DNA of 64,000 nt from an uncultured Clostridium sp. (GTDB lineage Bacteria; Bacillota; Clostridia; Lachnospirales; Lachnospiraceae). Positions 63,796-64,000 of the stretch are shown one piece after another. Positions within the stretch are counted from its first letter, which is position 1, and each line of letters starts with the position of its first letter. The DNA lies in the NCBI GenBank assembly GCA_945915475.1, contig CAMEFI010000001.1:62001-126000 (forward strand), read 5' to 3'. The position numbers were made by a program, and so were the translations under genes. The notes under the pieces were generated by a model. The model searched no databases, was not told the origin of the DNA, and saw only the letters and a program-made list of their open reading frames with translations.

Positions 63796-64000
63796 CTAAA
63801 ATCCTCCATAATGTGACAGTGTCTCTGTTGCAAACTCTGTTCCAACTATCATTGCTTCATGTATGTCTCCATTTATCATATGTGAACATACGAATCCCGC
63901 ATGATAGCTGTCTCCACATCCGGTAGTGTCAATAATTTCTTTAACTTCTTTCGCCGGAACTGTATATTTTTTTCCGTTATCATAAGTAACACTTCCTTGA
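63796..64000 (-). CDS. PfkB family carbohydrate kinase, C-terminal part (truncated by window edge)
   Basis: Own translation QGSVTYDNGKKYTVPAKEVKEIIDTTGCGDSYHAGFVCSHMINGDIHEAMIVGTEFATETLSHYGGF*: DTTGxGDxxxAGF signature. Confidence 0.85.
   Translation of the reverse strand, partial: QGSVTYDNGKKYTVPAKEVKEIIDTTGCGDSYHAGFVCSHMINGDIHEAMIVGTEFATETLSHYGGF

Noticed and set aside
1-64000. tRNA, rRNA, known riboswitch or prophage genes
   Set aside because: None recognised by eye; an Infernal/tRNAscan run would be needed to exclude small RNAs

Overview
The window is a 64 kb stretch of a low-GC Firmicutes chromosome. Endospore genes (spoVAD/spoVAE), overall gene content and repeat style suggest a Lachnospiraceae-like Clostridia, but that placement is inference. 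Almost all genes lie on the minus strand. I found no rRNA, tRNA, CRISPR array, prophage or intact transposase. Main blocks: (1) an alpha/beta hydrolase / zinc-ribbon membrane protein / condensation-like acyltransferase trio; (2) an amino-acid or opine-type catabolic locus with an HcnABC-like oxidase, an ornithine cyclodeaminase family protein, an AraC regulator, a PII-family protein and an APC permease; (3) typA and glgB; (4) two GGDEF proteins with unusual sensory domains; (5) a heterodimeric ABC exporter; (6) a TetR-MMPL-heptad-repeat exporter locus with readable operators; (7) an HtrA protease, a chemoreceptor with a tandem-repeat tail, a split CoA-dehydratase-activase system and an RND pump with an inserted coiled coil; (8) a class A PBP, spoVAD-spoVAE without spoVAC, and a CbiT-like protein with a degenerate SAM motif; (9) glnN with an apparent attenuator; (10) a trkH-trkA-(novel 161 aa)-kdpD-like-kdpE operon with phased direct repeats upstream; (11) a decaying right end with gene remnants. 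Two ~210 bp inverted-repeat (MITE-like) elements are visible, one flanked by a perfect 12 bp direct repeat. The strongest leads for something undescribed are the PII/oxidase/cyclodeaminase locus, the Trk-Kdp hybrid operon with its new 161 aa component, and the 209 bp mobile palindrome. No database search was possible, so family calls come from recognising motifs.
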